From Plasmodium malariae (lineage: Eukaryota > Apicomplexa > Aconoidasida > Haemosporida > Plasmodiidae): 64,000 nucleotides of DNA. Numbering within the stretch: position 1 is the stretch's first letter; every line of letters begins with the position of its first letter. A program made the position numbers and the translations under genes. The notes below the pieces were generated by a model, which saw nothing but the letters and a program-made list of their open reading frames with translations, was not told where the DNA came from and made no database searches. Where the stretch lies: assembly GCF_900090045.1 (NCBI RefSeq), contig NC_041779.1, forward strand, positions 1,513,001-1,577,000, in the 5' to 3' direction. Of the stretch, positions 35,321 through 49,205 are shown piece after piece.

Positions 35321-37620
35321 TCTACTGTTTAAGAGTGTTTCATTATTTCGACTAATACGTACGCACATATATACATATACATAAATATATAATTACGTAT
35401 ACATGTATATACATATATATTGACTTGTTCTTTTATTTTAGCTCCTCTTAAGGTACACTGATGGTTGGATTTTATTTTTCCCGTTCACTTGATTTATTTT
35501 ATAATTGCAGTTTAGCTCTTTTTATTTTTTACCTCTTATCTGTTATCTGTTATATGCTATCTGTTATCTTTTAGCTTCAATCTTTTATTTTTTATCATTT
35601 AGTTTCTATCTTTTATCTTTTACCTTTTATCTTTTATCTTTTATCTTTTATCCTTTAACTTCTATCTTCTATTTTCTATCTTTTATCTTTATCTTTATCT
35701 TCCTTTTTTTTTCTTTTTTTCTCATTCCCTTCTGAAAATTCGTTATCGTACACCTTGATATTTTTTTAATTTATGGTACTACTTTAAATCTTGGAAATAA
35801 ATTTTAGCGCAAATTGGTTTCAATTAATTTAAATTTCTTTTATTCACTCGTTCATTTATTTATCCACTCATTCATTCATTTAGTTATCTATTCATCCGTT
35901 TATTTATTTTTACCATTTAAAATTATATATGTGTATTACACATGTACATTATACTGCCCTTTACAAAAATTGGGTAAATCATATTTTATTTGTATATTTT
36001 TTAGTACATAAAAAAAAAAATAATTTAATTTTTGTATATTTAATGGCTCAGTTATATTACTGCGTTTCAGTCTTATACCAGTGAATGTTCTTCATCTATG
36101 CACATATACGTATACATGTGTATGTATGTAGGTACGTGCGTACGTACATATGCAGCGTATGTATATATGTACATGTAAAATGTAACAATTGTATATTAAT
36201 AACAGGAAAAAAAAAATACACATATGTATACATAAACATATACATATGTATGTTTGTATACGTTTATGTATGTTTGTGTGTGTTTATGCATGTTTATGCA
36301 TGTTTATGCATGTTTATGTATGTTTATGTATGTTTGTGTATGTTTGTGTATGTTTGTGTATGTTTGTGTATGTTTGTGTATGTTTGTGTATGTTTGTGTA
36401 TGTTTGTGTATGTTTGTATACGTTTGTGTACGTTTGTGTACGTTTATGTACGTTTATGTATATAATTTATTGACTTGGGTTTGTTCAAAAAAAAAAAAAA
36501 TTCATAATGCAGTTGCGCCTTTATAAATGAAAAATTTTATTTTAAGGATGTTTACTACAATATATTTGTAAATGTAAAGGAGCTAGTAAAATTAATTTAT
36601 TGTTTTTAAATAAGGCATAAGTATGCATACATTTAAAATAAACGCGTGTGCGTACGTATGTATGTATGTGTATGTATATATGCATATATGTACGAATGTA
36701 GGTACGCATATATATATATATATATATAAATGTAGAATATTGCAACGATTTACTTGCTCACTCAACGCTAACAGATGACACATACTTTTACTTTTGACTG
36801 ATGAAGTAAAAAAATATATGTATGGCATCAGTTACTTAAGTCGACCATATACCATTCTATTTTTTTTTTTTTTTTTTCTGTAGTACAATTAAAAATATAC
36901 ATGTAACATACTTATATTAGCACAGCACTGATACATTAAAAAAAAAAAAAAAAAATAGAAAGAAAAATAAAAATAAAAATAAAGATTGAAATTTAAATAC
37001 ACAATTTTATGAATTTTTTTTAAATCGCACTATACATACAAATATTTACATATATATATGTATATACATATATATGTATATACATATATATGTACATATA
37101 TATATTACGCTTTGTATGTAATAAATCTCACTAATGCAATTTTTTTTTTTTTCCTTATGTGCGTATCAATTGATGTTTAACGTTTTTTCGAATGAAAAAA
37201 AAAAAAAAAAAAAAGATATGTACGATATGAATTAGTGTTCATAATGTATTATGTGAGGTTTTTATTTTTAGATCTTTTTTTTTTTTTTAGAAGAAATTTT
37301 TTTTTTTTTTTTTTTTTATGTATGCATTACGAAAAAATACTGTATTGATTCCATGACGTACTGCATAATATAAAAAAAAAAAAAATAAATAAAAATAAAT
37401 AAAAATAAATAAAAATAAAAAATAAGGACAGCTCCGAAAGAGGAAAAATTATAAAAAAAAAATTCTTAATATTATTTTATTTGTATATACTAAACAAATG
37501 CGAACGACGTATACGTACATTGTACATGCGTTATACACACAGACAAGCATACACATGTATATATTATATATCATATATTATATATTATATATTATATATT
37601 ATATATTATATATTATATAT

Positions 37621-37661
<41 letters not shown>

Positions 37662-37916
37662 TGTGAGCGCATGTGTGCCTGTTTTCTGTAAAAGCTTGAC
37701 CATTGCATTAATCAGGTTTATAGAAAAAGGCAATCATACATTTATACGTACGTACATAAACACATATACAATGGAAGTTACATATGCGTACACATACATC
37801 ACTGTATGTGCATATTCAAGTATGCACGTCGATGGGGTTAACTACATTTTTTTCTTTTTTTTTGCGAAGGCTTGAAAAGTTTTTAAAAATGAAAAAAAAA
37901 AAGGAAATACAGAATT
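34898..37916. other. Intergenic region upstream of the giant gene, homopolymers and microsatellites
   Basis: Contains several 20-30 base T runs (35007-35030, 35209-35230, 35285-35313), a TATCTTTTAT-like short repeat (35540-35700), a 10-bp array (see 36240-36460), TA runs (36710-36728, 37560-37655) and AAAT repeats (37380-37420). A rare G-rich patch, AGGGGAGGGGCTC, sits at about 34919-34931, some 23 bases upstream of the giant gene's ATG. I see no gene. Confidence 0.55.
36240..36462. repeat. 10-bp tandem repeat GTATGTTTGT and variants, about 20 units
   Basis: Direct array with GTGTATGTTT, ATGTATGTTT and GTGTACGTTT variants drifting from one end to the other. Long CMFVYVCVCL-type frames in all three forward frames are repeat artefacts. 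Confidence 0.9.
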
Positions 37917-38724
37917 ATGGCAAAAATAAAAATGCACAAAAATATTGAATTAAAAAAAACAATTTGTATAAATAAAAAAAAAAAAAAAGAAAAAAAAAAA
38001 GGTTGACGTACCAATTGTGAATAATATAAGAGCATTGTTCCGATATGAAACAAAAATGTTTTTTCTTTTTCTTGACACAAGTGAGCAACAGTAGAGCATA
38101 TTAATTTAATGCAAAATGCAAAAAAAAAAAAAAATTTTTTTTTAATTTTTAAAAAATTTTTCAACTATTGCAAGTTAAAAAATTTTATGATCTGAAAAAA
38201 GACGCGCATCAAGTTTTATATATGGTGGTATGAATAAATTATTTGCAATAAATTATAGAGGTAATAAATAAAACTTAAGTCATAATACTTCAATGTACGG
38301 TTTTTAATAATATAGGAATTCCTCGTGGAATGGAGTATATAAATATGTACACATATACGTACATACATACATACATATATACATACAAACATACATACAT
38401 ATATACATACAAACATACATACATATATACATACAAACATACATACATATATACATATATATACGATTATATGTATGTTAATGTACATGTATATGTATAT
38501 AAAAAAGGAAAAAAAAAAAAAAAAAAAATTCATTTATTAAGAGTTCAGAGGAAAAGATACTAAAACGAGTTCAATTTTATGGCTTAAAAAAGGGAGATGT
38601 TTGTGAAAAAATGTTAAATAATAAAAAACTTTTTGAGAATATTTTTCATTACATATATTCCAATATTAAGGAGCTCTTTTCATATAATTTGCAAAATATG
38701 ATATGCGATATTGAAATGGAATAA
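37917..38724 (+). CDS. Candidate small four-exon gene, unrecognised; one frame break in an A run
   Basis: Exons proposed from signals and matching phase: 37917-38080 (donor GTGAGC), 38175-38227 (donor GTATGA), 38316-38334 (donor GTATAT), 38549-38724 (stop TAA). The exon 1/2 junction is phase 1, exon 2/3 phase 0 and exon 3/4 phase 1; all three agree. The protein, roughly 145 residues, starts MAKIKMHKNIELKKT and has a Lys-rich tract. It then reads VDVPIVNNIRALFRYETK, KKFYDLKKDAHQVLYMV, EFLVEWKEKILKRVQFYGL and ends LQNMICDIEME. It is mixed, charged and probably helical, unlike its TA/poly(A) surroundings. Joining the first 17 or so codons to the rest needs a one-base change in the A runs at 37974-38000; otherwise there is another upstream exon. 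No signal peptide or known domain seen. Confidence 0.5.
38350..38470. repeat. CATACATACATATATA-type repeat inside the last intron of the candidate gene
   Basis: About 28-bp higher-order unit (ACATACAAACATACATACATATAT) repeated three times between exons 3 and 4 of the candidate gene at 37917-38724. Confidence 0.85.
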
Positions 38725-38796
38725 TAGTCTTTTTTGGGTTCGTTCAAACAGTTAAAAGAAAGGAGAAGTCACAAGCATACACTCATAGCTATGTAT

Positions 38797-38802
<6 letters not shown>

Positions 38803-38852
<50 letters not shown>
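38803..38852. repeat. TA dinucleotide run
   Basis: About 25 consecutive AT units downstream of the candidate gene stop. Confidence 0.9.
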
Positions 38853-38856
<4 letters not shown>

Positions 38857-38948
38857 AGGCACGTAGTTACCTGTACTTATACGCGAGCAATTGGGTGAGC
38901 ACAGAAACATCATTCAGCAAAAGCGCAAGTTTGGTGTCTATTCTGTTA

Positions 38949-39600
38949 CTACCTCATTTGACTAACCCATTTTGCAAGCCTGTATAAGACCTTAATTACT
39001 GTTCTAAAATGATGAGGGAAAAAAAAAAAAAAGTAAAAATGGAAGAATAAATAAAGAAAAAATAGCTTTCCTTTTTGTTTATCAATTTTTCTATATTTAT
39101 TTTTAAATGATACATTCTCAACAATCGCTGCTTTTCTCCATTTCTTAATTGCACGGTTATAATTTTTATTACAGTTTTTGGAATTTATTTCTTGCATCGT
39201 CAGGAAAAATGCTCCATGCACATATATATATATATGTATATATATGTATATATTTTATATATATGTATATATATGTATATATATGTATATATTATATATA
39301 TATTTTTTTTTTACTAGCCATTTTGGAACAATCTTTTTCAAGCAGTGACAATAAATTCTAGAATGTTTTTCTAAAACCTATTTTTGAAATTTTCTTTTCA
39401 ACGAGAAAGATCATTTTATTATATATTTATCAGAGTTGTTGAATGTTTACATATTTTTTTGAAGTTACAGAGTAAGGTAAATTCAGAGGGTAGTTTGAAC
39501 GTTCTAAAATATGCCCATACTTGTAGCTACATATATATGAACAAATGTGTATGTGTGTGTGTGTGTAATATGACAAATAAATGAGCAACATGCACAAGTC
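38949..39600. other. Region with exon-like pieces on both strands, unresolved
   Basis: Reverse strand: from about 39200 a frame reads MQEINSKNCNKNYNRAIKKW with strong charged content to about 39090, then a T-rich intron-like stretch, then RTVIKVLYRLAKWVSQMR and a stop at 38949. Forward strand: a frame at about 39400-39560 reads RVVECLHIFLKLQSK followed by VNSEGSLNVLKYAHTC, with a plausible acceptor (TATCAG) before it. Either may be an exon of a small gene. No complete model or family could be built. Confidence 0.25.
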
Positions 39601-40393
39601 AGGCAGAAAAAAGAACAGTTGAAAAGGCATAAACAAATGAGAATACAAACCTTTCAGTGGATCACTAAAAATTAGTACTATATTATTTACTTATTTCAAT
39701 TTGTTTCTCAGTTATTTTGTTTATAGGAGCAAAAATTTGTTTAGTCATTTATATACCCTTTCTTTTTCATTTCTTTTGTATATATTTTTATTTTTATATA
39801 TTTTTTTTTTGTTTCCATACAAACAGATAAACAAGTAAAAAATTAGTAGAAATATTCTAGGATATTTGTTAAAAAAGTTACATGATATATTTTTACTTTT
39901 ATAGTATACATAAATATTGTAATATGGAATAAAAGACCGAATAGTTTATATATGCTTATGTATAAACCTGGGTGTTTGTATTTAATAAAATGGCTAAAAA
40001 TGGAAGAAAAAAATAAAACAAAAAAAGGGAAATAAAATAGATAAAGGAAAAAATATTAAGGAAAAAATATAAAATAAAAATAATGAAATAAAAAGAAAAA
40101 AAAAAATTCCTTTTTATGTCTTTTCCCATTAGCAGAGCAATTTATCTTATGAGTTTTCTGATTGTACGTGTTGTTTAAGCAGCATCTTTAGGTGGAAAAC
40201 AGTACTAACTTTTACATTGTATTCTATTATGTGCACATATTTTATTAATACTATGCATTCGTATATTAATTGATGATGATTTTTAAAATACGGGGGTGTA
40301 ATGGAAAAAAAAAAAAAAAAAAATAAAATGATATATTTCTTATTGTTATAACACTGAAAATGTATTCTCTACATTTATTTTTGAAGCATTATT
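39601..40393. other. Intergenic region, A/T runs
   Basis: Poly(A)-type stretches near 40010-40110 and 40303-40322, TATTTTTATTTTTATAT-type sequence at 39780-39810. No gene seen. Confidence 0.5.
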
Positions 40394-41084
40394 ATGGCTT
40401 TTGAGATTTTGGATAGTCTAATTGTAATTGAAGTTTTCATATTATTTTGTGGATCTGCTTGCCTATAGTTGTTTTACATACTACTAAAGAGCATCCATTT
40501 TATTACTCTAAATATGTATTCTTTTCTTTTCTTTTCTTTTCTTTTCTTTTCGTTTTCAGCTTTACAAATATGGTACACTTTTGTGTTATGCAAAAGGTGT
40601 GAAGGAGCATGTTCCGTTAATAAAAAAAAAAAAAAAAAAATCTTTTTCTAATATCGATATACTAGTAATTTCTTTTTAAATAGAAGCAGTATTTTATTTG
40701 TATTTTGCCATTTTAGGTAACAATTTGATAGAATTTTAGAAAAAGCCAGTGTTCCTTTGCTTATAACATTTACACAGAGCGCGCATCTAATAGATAATAT
40801 TACAGACGTGAAAGAAAAAAAGGCAGTTGGAACATTCGTTTACCTGTGCCTATATATAAAAAGACGCATATGAAAACACATACATATATATATATATGTA
40901 GACATACACGTATGCACTTGTATATGTACATATATATGTAAACAAAATATGCACACACATGTGTGCGCCATGTAAAAGGCGTAGCTTCATCTACGGTATA
41001 GTAAACATTTCCCTGTTTGTTTTTTAAAAAATGGCATTAGGGGGTTCATGGAATTACACAAAAATGAAATTCGGCAATTAAAAG
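40394..41084 (+). CDS. Candidate small spliced gene, exon boundaries uncertain
   Basis: A possible first exon is ATG 40394 to 40423 (MAFEILDSLI, donor GTAATT). Next, after a strong polypyrimidine tract and TTTTCAG, comes an exon from 40560 (LYKYGTLLCYAKGVKEHVPL) in matching phase 0. A third piece at about 40733-40843 reads EKASVPLLITFTQSAHLID and KEKKAVGTF. A fourth lies after CATTAG at 41040 (GFMELHKNEIRQLK or GVHGITQK, depending on phase). These residues are far less repetitive than the flanks. The middle junction is not determined, and a reverse-strand frame across 40733-40843 is also open, so the strand is likely but not certain. No family recognised. Confidence 0.35.
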
Positions 41085-43006
41085 GTTTTGCTCATATATA
41101 TATATATGTGTGTGATGAAGCGTATGATGTAGTAAGTCCTTAATTGTATATTGTGCAATCAAGTTTACACTTTTTTAAAAGGAATAAAAAAACATTTTGC
41201 AAAAACGAGCTGAAAAAAAAAAAAAAAAAAAAAAAAAGTACTAGTGCTATGTGTACATATATTTTATGCATTTTATAAAGATATACAAATAAATGTAAAA
41301 AAAAAAAAAAAAAAAAAATTAAAAATTACACAAAATAATTTGCTCATTTATAAATACAGAAGAATTAGTTTTCTGAGCAATGTTTAACTTTTTTGCTGCA
41401 TCTTCCTTAATATCGTAGCTTTTTTTATTGTAGTTTTATTTTCTTTTCCGTTCTCTTTCTTGCTCTCTAGCTCTCTTTATTGCTCTCTGTATTGCTATCT
41501 TTATTACTCTCTTTGCTGCTCTTTCCAGTTCTCTATCCCATTCCTTTTCCCACTCTTTTTCCCATTCCTTTTCCTACTTCTATTCCCACTTCTATTCGTA
41601 CTTCTATTCCCACTTCTATTCGTACTTCTATTCCCACTTCTATTCCCACTCCTATTCCCACTTCTATTCCCACTCCTATTCCCACTCCTATTCCCACTCC
41701 TATTCCCACTCCTATTCCCACTTCTATTCCCAATCTCTTTCCCACAATTTTTTTTTTGTTTTTTAAGCATTTATAAAATCATTGGTCAGTAATTACTCAC
41801 CAATTACTAATGAATAAAACATAAAGGCAAGCGCAGTGTATGCACATATCCTAGAAACCATTCTCCCATACACTACAATTGTCTTTAGTAATTTAAAATG
41901 TGCAAGGAATGAGAAATATATATATTTCTAACATAGCATCATACTCTATTTATTTGTCTCTTTGTAATTAAAGTAAGGTAGAAAAAAAAAAAAAAAAAAT
42001 TATTATAAGAGGTAAGAGTGATATGTTAATTTTTGCACAATTAGCTACCTATTTGATGCCACATTTTTAGCATTTTTTTTTTTTTTTTTTAATGTACCAA
42101 TATGATAAATAATGTAATGTGTTCATGTATACATATTAAAATATATATAAACGCAATACAGTTTAAGGGATGGATTTGAAGCTATTTGTTTAGATGTGCA
42201 TCTGTCTATGTTTTATTTTGGAGCAATACTCAGCTATTAACTTTTTTTACCAAATTAGAAACTTAACTATTTATGTGTAATGTAGTTTATTATACTTTAT
42301 TATTATATTTTATTTTTCATTTTACAGCGATATATATTTTTTTTTTTTTTACATGCGGTACTTTATTTTTACTAAATTAAAAAAAAAAAAAAAAAAAAAA
42401 AGAGAGAAAGAAATACTAAAAAAAAAAAAAAAAAAACAATAAGTCATTTAGTCAATTAGTTATTTAGCCATTTATATATATTTTAAATGATTTTCAGTTT
42501 TTACAAAAGAGAAAATAAGAACACACATTACATTAAGCAAGTATATAAAATATAGCCTTGAGAAGGAAAGCAAACATAAATAGAAAAGTTTACATAATTT
42601 TTTTTTTTTTACCCATTCACTTATCCATACATCACACACAGTTTTATTAGTTATATTAAAAAGGTAATGGAACTAATAATAAAAAAAAAATATGTGTATG
42701 TAGGGTTTCCATGCATGTATGTATAGATACATGTATATGTAAATGTACACATATCCGTATACGTACATGTATAAATATACATAAATATATAAGCAGATTC
42801 ATGAATGGATACACACAAGTAGGCTCTACGCATAACAGCTCTTTATTTGTATACCTTTTGTGAAATACTTATTTATTTTTATTAGTTCTCCCTTGTGCTG
42901 GCTTCTTTTTATTTGAGCCCACAAGGTTATCATGCATTATTTATATACAAAATAGATATTTTATTTTCCCATTTTTCCACATCAACACAGTTAAAAATTT
43001 TTGACA
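41085..43006. other. Intergenic region upstream of alpha-tubulin
   Basis: A runs near 41212-41236, 41300-41318, 41981-41999 and 42380-42400, and a 12-bp repeat (see 41560-41745). The promoter and 5' untranslated region of the tubulin gene should lie at the right end. No coding frame supported. Confidence 0.5.
41560..41745. repeat. 12-bp tandem repeat (TTCCCACTTCTA/CTTC variants), about 15 units
   Basis: Direct array with alternating CTT/CTC/CGT positions. All six frames stay open over it (for example PTPIPTSI, GNRSGNRS and VGIGVGIE cycles) because the unit is divisible by three. I therefore do not call a gene. Confidence 0.9.
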
Positions 43007-44860
<1,854 letters not shown>

Positions 44861-45949
44861 ATCGCGCCCCTGCACGTGAACATATATGTGTATAATGCGT
44901 ACATATATGCATGCACATGTACATACGTTGGTACTTAAACACGTACATACATAGGTGCTCACCCATGTACACACTTAAGTGTATACATATATATATATAT
45001 ATATGTACAAACGCACACAATGCTCCCGATCCGTGCATTTTCCCATATGCGTATTGGTATGAATATGTGTATGTGTGTGGGTATATATGTGTATATGTGT
45101 ATGTGCTTTTTTTTTTTTTTTTTTTAACATGATCATATGTATTTATATATATTTTTATTTATGTATGTATATATTTATTTATGTATATATTTATGTATGT
45201 ATATATTTATGTATGTATATATTTATGTATGTATATATTTATGTATGTATATATTTATGTATGTATATATTTATGTATGTATATATTTATGAGTGAATAT
45301 ATATGGGCCTTTTGTGCAATGACCTTTTTGTAACTTAAGAATGATGTAATATAAAAACTTATGTCGCATATATGATTTATATAATATATATTCACGCAAA
45401 AAATAAGCATAACATGAAAAAAAAATGTGCGAATAGGTGTACATACATGTATAACACTCTCACGGACATACACGTACGGATTTATGCACTGGCATTTACA
45501 CACATGTTTATCCTTACGCAGTTTTTCGAATGCATAAATTAATCCCCTCTTTACTAAATACATAAATGTATACGTGTGTCAATATATGTGCATTTAACTC
45601 AACTGATTCCTAACTTTAGTCATTTATCTCTTTGACTTAATTTTAAAATTTTTATGAAAAGCACGTATACGGTATTATATGCTTTAATATTAAAGCTCGT
45701 TTAGATTTTATATGGTGAAAAACAAAGCAAGGGTTGCAAATCAGTCAAGCAATTTTGTTTTATATTTTTAATTATTTATTTTGTTCCATTAAATCATATT
45801 TTGAGTGTTAAAATGGTGTCCATTTAATTTATGCTCTTATATAAATCAAATGAGAGACTTGCAGCAGCTAAGTTATTCTTTTAAAATTGTATTTTCCATT
45901 TTGCCGTCTTAAAAGTCATACACATCATTTGCGTGTAACACATACATAC

Positions 45950-46008
<59 letters not shown>

Positions 46009-47665
46009 TACTGACGGAATTATTAAGAACGAACATTTTTGCCTTACCAATGGAGCAAATGAAACATTTACACGTTAACCTTTTTTTATGTACATTCATG
46101 CGGAAAGGTCATGCAAAATATTTCCATCAGTATTCTCATTTTATTTTATTTTACTATAATTTACTTTATTTTACTATAATTTACTTTATTTTACTACAAT
46201 TTACTTCATTTTACTAGAATATACTTTATTTTACTACAATTTACTTCATTTTACTATAATATACTTTATTTTACTACAATTTACTTCATTTTACTATAAT
46301 ATACTTTATTTTACTAAAATTTACTTCATTTTACTATAATATACTTTATTTTACTAAAATTTACTTCATTTTACTTTATATTTTTTGCGTTTTACTTTCT
46401 GGAATGGAAACCTAAATGGACATAAGTTTTGAATGGAGCCTTCGCCATTTTAATGAGCACATTTTCACCTGCTCTTAAAAAGTTGTACTGATAAAATTGC
46501 TATAAAATCAATTTCTTGTATTTCTTTTTTTCTGACTTGTTCAGGCAAAAGTGAATTTATCTTAACGCGCGTAAATTTGCACACACAGAATTACATAACA
46601 AATTATATATATAAGCATTTGTATGTACGTATTGATGTAGGATAAAATATTTGCGCATTGAAATGTGGAAGTATTCTCTACCTTCAACGTGATGGCGACA
46701 TAGTGATACTGTTACCACTGTTACTTTGAAAATAAAAAACTATAAATACATGTTGTATGGATATATATATGTATATATGCACATGAATCAATGTGGAAAT
46801 GCCCCATTTACGTATTTCTATAAAAAAAATAATTGAACCTTCTAGTAACCTTCACACATAAGCATATATACATACAACACATGATTGTATACATAATAAT
46901 CTTATATCATACTAATAAATACAACATTATTAAAATTAAAAAAAAAAAAAAAGTTGTTCATTTTTATTCTTAAAATAGTATATATAATTAATTTTAATAA
47001 ATGAAATAAAAAATAATGCAGTACACAAATTTTTTAAAACGAAAATATAAAATATGGCTTTGTTTGAAAAATGATGATATATTTTACTCATATAATAATA
47101 TATAAGGAGTTGTAAGGGGGGTTGAAATATATTCCTTTTATTTTTACTTGACTCCTTTTTTTTAAATAGGAGAAAAAACATTACCTTCTCCAGATAAAAA
47201 AGTATGTAGCCTAAATAGTACAGAAAAAAAAAAAAAAAAATATAAAATAATAAAATAAAATAAATAAACAAGCAAAAAAAAAAAAAAAATAATAAATTTA
47301 TAAATAACTACCATAAACGTAGAGCTTATTTTCATATAAAAAATTATTTTATATGAACTGCTAACACTATCCCGAAACAGCAAAATATGGGCTTCACAAA
47401 TTAGGCGATGATCATTTACTTTATAGTAACACGTATTGCGTGCAATAATCACTGGTATAGGGTCATAAGTTTGTATATGCACATGCTGCAAACTCGCGTA
47501 GCTTATAAATACGTACATACATACAAATACGCATATAAACATACATACATGAATACACATATAATTATATAAATAATACTGCGTATTTATGCGTGCTATA
47601 TTTCAATATATGCATAGTTATACATTTTAGCAATTTTTAAGGAGAAATATTTACCAATCCCCCAG

Positions 47666-47696
<31 letters not shown>

Positions 47697-47999
47697 ACCC
47701 CCCCCACTATTCCACTACCATAATTAAAAATGGCCAATAAGTTTCTAAGAAAAAATAAATTTTTTTTTTTTTATTTTTAATATAAATATAAAAAATAAAG
47801 TTTAAAATGAATTTTTTATTTTTCTGAAAAAATAGGGAATAAACAAAATTTATATTTTATTTTAAAGAGAGCGTTAACTGTAATATTAAAGAATCGTTTC
47901 TTTCTTGTAATAAAATTATTAAGGATTATTTATGAAACCCTAGTTGACACTAGCATTCTTTTTTATTTACTCACTGAAGAGATATAGATTAAGAAAAAG
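44861..47999. other. Intergenic region, microsatellites
   Basis: Arrays: ATGTATGTATATATTT (45140-45292), TA run (45958-46002), a 20/40-bp ATTTTACTATAATATACTTT array (46138-46380), poly(T) 47666-47693. A run of eight C follows at about 47698-47705, unusual in such AT-rich DNA, about 300 bases upstream of the S19 start. No gene seen. Confidence 0.55.
46138..46380. repeat. 20-bp repeat arranged as 40-bp higher-order units
   Basis: Units of the type CTTCATTTTACTATAATATA and CTTTATTTTACTACAATTTA alternate, about six pairs. Confidence 0.85.
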
Positions 48000-48946
48000 A
48001 TGGTAATGTTACAAATGAAAAATGAGAAAAAAAAAATATAAAATATTATGCTTACCCGAATGTACGTATTGTAGTTGTACATATTTCATTATATGTATCT
48101 ATGCATGTATGTATGTATCTATGTATGTATGTATCTATGCATGTATGTATGTATCTATGCATGTATGTATGTATCTATGTATGTATGTATCTATGTATGT
48201 ATGTATCTATGTATGTATGTATCTATGTATGTATCTATGCATGTATGTATGTATCTATGCATGTATGTATGTATCTATGCATGTATGTATGTATCTATGC
48301 ATGTATGTATGTATCTGTGTACGTGTGTTCACGTACGTAAAAATGCATTTTAACGTTGTATATGTTCACGTAGTAGTATGTGTTCGTCTATGGCCAGTGA
48401 TATATTTATTTGAATGTTCATTTTCTTTAGGCTGAAGAATTCACAGAAGAAATAGCGACGATTAACAAAAGGTTACTGGAACCAGTGCCCTTTGCAAGGA
48501 CAAACAATTGCATAAAGGATGTAGATGCAGAATTGTTTATTAATTCGTATGCAAACTACTTAAAGCTGCATAACAAAATAATCTTTCCAAAATGGTGTAA
48601 TTTTGTAAAAACAGGGAAAGGTAGAAAACTGGCCCCTTTAAATGAAGATTGGTATTATATTAAAGCATCAAGTATTTTAAGGAGACTATATTTACATCCA
48701 GATATTGGTGTAGGTTTTTTAAGAAGACAATTTAGCTACAAGCAACGAAGAGGAGTAGCACCTAATCATACTAGTTTAGCTGGTGGTAAAATTTTAAGAT
48801 CTATTTTACAGCAGTTAGAAAGCTTAGGATATGTAGAACAAAACCCCAAAAAAAAAGGAAGAAGATTAACGACAAAAGGTGAAAACGCTATTAACAATTT
48901 TGCAAGGTATATTAACAAGAAAGTGTACAATATGGAAAAGGTTTGA
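48000..48946 (+). CDS. RPS19: 40S ribosomal protein S19 (eS19), two exons, first exon is only the start codon
   Basis: The start codon at 48000-48002 is followed at once by a donor (GTAATG). The intron ends TTTCTTTAG at 48430, and exon 2 runs 48431-48946. The 172-residue product begins M-AEEFTEEIATINKR and contains PFARTNNCIKDVDAEL, WCNFVKTGKGRKLAPL, DWYYIKASSILRRLYL and GVGFLRRQFS with QKRRG-type basic sequence, all characteristic of eS19 from eukaryotes. It sits in the small ribosomal subunit and is needed for 18S rRNA maturation. The intron contains a large ATGTATGTATCT repeat (48095-48318). A split directly after the ATG is common in ribosomal protein genes and explains why no upstream coding is visible. 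Confidence 0.95.
48095..48318. repeat. ATGTATGTATCT(ATGC) tandem repeat in the S19 intron
   Basis: 12/16-bp units, about 15 copies, entirely inside the intron. The three long CMYVCIYACMY-type frames over it are artefacts. Confidence 0.9.
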
Positions 48947-49017
48947 TGGGTACTAGGGGTCTATGTGTTTCGTCATTTGTGGAATGTAGGTGCCTTACTG
49001 TATGAAGGAATGTAGTG

Positions 49018-49205
49018 GATATGTGTATAACAAGCATATATATGTGTTTGTACATAACAAGCATATATGTGTGTTTGTACATAACAAGCATATATGTGTG
49101 TTTGTACATAACAAGCATATATATTTGTTTGTACATAACAAGCATATATGTGTGTTTGTACATAACAAGAATATATATTTGTTTGTATATAACAAGCATA
49201 TATAT
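49018..49205. repeat. 27-bp tandem repeat ACATAACAAGCATATATGTG..., about 7 units
   Basis: Directly downstream of the S19 stop codon, probably in or near its 3' untranslated region. The unit is divisible by three, so frames on both strands are open; not called as genes. Confidence 0.9.

Noticed and set aside
36085..36526. Cys/Tyr/Val-rich frames of 90-126 codons
   Set aside because: All three come from the 10-bp GTATGTTTGT array and have no non-repetitive part.
41460..41792. Four frames of 70-110 codons on both strands (for example GNRSGNRS)
   Set aside because: The 12-bp repeat keeps every frame open; no flanking coding sequence supports any of them.
48022..48435. Frames reading CMYVCIYACMY
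   Set aside because: They lie inside the S19 intron and are repeat-derived.
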